Positions 6,130 to 7,463 of a stretch of 7,463 bases of DNA are shown here, piece by piece; position 1 is the stretch's first letter, and each line of letters begins with the position of its first letter. The stretch is taken from positions 1-7,463 of the forward strand of contig DAIRUQ010000119.1 of assembly GCA_036803245.1 (NCBI GenBank), in the 5' to 3' direction. A program made the position numbers and the translations under genes. This stretch comes from DAIRUQ01 sp036803245 (GTDB lineage: Bacteria > Chloroflexota > Anaerolineae > UBA1429). The notes under the pieces were generated by a model that made no database searches, was not told the origin of the DNA, and worked only from the letters and a program-made list of their open reading frames with translations.

Positions 6130-6210
6130 CACGCGAGCGACGTTCTCGCCATGGCAGCGCGAGGAGGGGCATCGGTCTAGGGTCGGCGCGGCACCGCACG
6201 GGGGTGACAA

Positions 6211-7463
6211 GTGAGCCTCATCGGGGTGGACGTTGGGCTCTCGGGCTGCCGCGTGCTCGCCATCTCTCATGATGGGCTTCCTCTGGCCCAAGCGCGGCAG
6301 ACCTATGCCCCTGAGCGCAACTCGGACGGTGACCTCAGCCTGGATCTGAGCGCACTCTGGGAGGCCGTTCAGGCTGCGGTGGCAGAGGCTGCCCAGCGCA
6401 CCCGCAGCGATCGTCCCCAAGCTATCTGCATTACGTCGAGCTCCCTGGCCCTGGTCCCATTGGCGGCCGAGGGGGGAGCTCTGGCACCCCCCGTCTTGAG
6501 CGCTGCCTCCCTTCCTGCAGAAGAGCCTCGAGGAGGGTTCGGGGGCCTGAGCCTGGACCAGGTAGTGCACACGTTGGGCGATCGTCCGCCCTCGATCTCG
6601 GCTTTGCGGGCCCTGTGCGACTGGCGCCATGAGCAACCCCAGCTCTATGCCCACACCTGGCGGGCGGTGCCGCTGGCGACGCTAGTAGCCTTTAGGCTGG
6701 GCGGGGCTTGCTTGGTAGATCCGTCCATGGCGGCGGCGATGCACATGCTCGACGTCGCGACCGGCGCGTGGTCGAGTCAGGCACTCCGCGCCGCGGGGCT
6801 TGGCGACGTCAAGCTTCCAGAGATCGCGCCCGCGGCGACGTTGCTGGGCACCGTGGCCAGGCCAGCGGCCGAACGGCTGGGCCTGGGGCGGGAGCTTCGC
6901 ATCGTGTTGGGCGGTGCCGACTATGCCTGTGCGGCCCTGGGTGTGGGGGCTTTGCAGACTGGTCAGGGCCTGTTGTCGCTGGAGCGGGTCGTCTCGATCC
7001 TGGCGGCATACGAGGCTCTGCCGCTGGTGGGCTTGCTCTACTCGCATGGCCTGAACACCGTGCTTCACGTGGCCCCCGAGCGATGGTTGAGCCAGGTGCT
7101 GACGTCTTCGGGGGGCAACGTGCTCCACTGGCTCCGCGACGCCTGGCTGATGCACGAGGCGCGCGAGGCTGCCGCGCGCGGCCATGACTTTTACCGACGG
7201 CTGATGGACGAGATGCCCGCCGAGCCAACCAGCTTGGTGGCGATCCCGCCCCCTGAGGAGGCTTTGCTGGGCGGCGCAGGAGCGCCCGCGACGGCGGGTG
7301 TGTGGGGCATCAGCGGACGCACCACCCGGGGCGAGGTGGTCAAGGCGTTCTTGGAGGGGGTGATGCTGGCCTGCATGCCCGGCCTGGACGCGCTGCGAGC
7401 TGCGGGTATTATGCTGGAGACGTTGCGGGCCACTGGCCCCGGGGCTCGTTCCGAGCCGTGGCT
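6211..7463 (+). CDS. FGGY-family carbohydrate kinase homologue, 3' end missing
   Basis: The open frame runs off the window after 417 residues; family members have about 500. It starts GVDVGLSG, like the first phosphate-binding motif of the actin-like FGGY sugar kinases, where D-x-G-T-S is usual. VDPSMAAAMHMLDVATGAWS (169-188) matches the conserved T-D-x-S-x-A-S…D…T-G-x-W segment. GGADYACAALG (234-244) holds the candidate catalytic Asp237. Near the cut, RATGPGARSEPW (406-417) matches the late G-G-G-A-x-S-x-x-W motif. The usual S-L-G-T-S-G loop is replaced by LLSLERVVS, and the sugar-binding W-x-D-x-R motif is not visible near 95-105, so activity or substrate may be altered. GTG 6211 is the only possible start, with an in-frame stop two codons before it and a GGGGGTG ribosome-like site. 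It lies 81 bp after kinase B, with no promoter or terminator seen between. Confidence 0.82.
   Translation, partial: MSLIGVDVGLSGCRVLAISHDGLPLAQARQTYAPERNSDGDLSLDLSALWEAVQAAVAEAAQRTRSDRPQAICITSSSLALVPLAAEGGALAPPVLSAASLPAEEPRGGFGGLSLDQVVHTLGDRPPSISALRALCDWRHEQPQLYAHTWRAVPLATLVAFRLGGACLVDPSMAAAMHMLDVATGAWSSQALRAAGLGDVKLPEIAPAATLLGTVARPAAERLGLGRELRIVLGGADYACAALGVGALQTGQGLLSLERVVSILAAYEALPLVGLLYSHGLNTVLHVAPERWLSQVLTSSGGNVLHWLRDAWLMHEAREAAARGHDFYRRLMDEMPAEPTSLVAIPPPEEALLGGAGAPATAGVWGISGRTTRGEVVKAFLEGVMLACMPGLDALRAAGIMLETLRATGPGARSEPW

Noticed and set aside
6130..6210. Possible attenuator hairpin GCGAG…CTCGC (6133-6149) between kinase B and the FGGY gene
   Set aside because: The stem has only 5 bp and no T-run, so chance in GC-rich DNA explains it.
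204..7463. Search for CRISPR repeats, transposases, phage or defence genes
   Set aside because: No direct repeat array, inverted-repeat-bounded element or recognisable mobile or defence domain was found; all genes fit ordinary cellular families.

Overview
This is a GC-rich bacterial window with closely packed genes on both strands: one tRNA and eight protein genes, the last cut by the window end. Long Thr/Pro/Glu-rich linkers in two surface-type proteins, a lipobox lipoprotein with LysM repeats, good Shine-Dalgarno sites and sigma70-like promoters suggest Chloroflexota, perhaps an Anaerolineae-like lineage. That assignment comes from style only, as there is no phylogenetic marker here. Codon use and GC look even throughout, and no transposase, integrase, phage gene, CRISPR array or attachment-site repeat is visible.

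Left part (1-2640). A tRNA-Lys(UUU) gene on the minus strand has a near-consensus promoter directly upstream. A minus-strand lipoprotein gene with three LysM domains follows, with a hairpin between the two. A 193-bp divergent intergenic region carries a promoter candidate for each direction. It separates the lipoprotein gene from a plus-strand PHP-like metal-dependent hydrolase gene. The PHP gene ends at a strong hairpin, which it shares with the convergent gene on the other side.

Middle part (2640-4486). A minus-strand membrane-anchored protein carries a C-terminal carboxypeptidase-regulatory-like beta-sandwich. A divergent plus-strand gene encodes a coiled coil followed by two zinc ribbons. 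Next comes a minus-strand Nudix hydrolase of the NUDT15/NUDX1 type. The zinc-ribbon and Nudix genes converge and overlap by 9 bp at their 3' ends.

Right part (4487-7463). A divergent promoter region leads into a plus-strand cluster: thymidylate-kinase-like protein A, its paralogue B (3-bp gap), then after 81 bp a FGGY-family kinase homologue that runs off the window. Kinase A has an intact P-loop. Kinase B has arginine in place of the P-loop lysine. The FGGY protein keeps the candidate catalytic Asp but lacks several usual nucleotide- and sugar-binding residues. The pairing of an intact with an altered P-loop kinase, next to a divergent FGGY protein and a nucleotide-cleaning Nudix enzyme, is the most interesting feature. 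I see no evidence for a complete new defence or mobile system.
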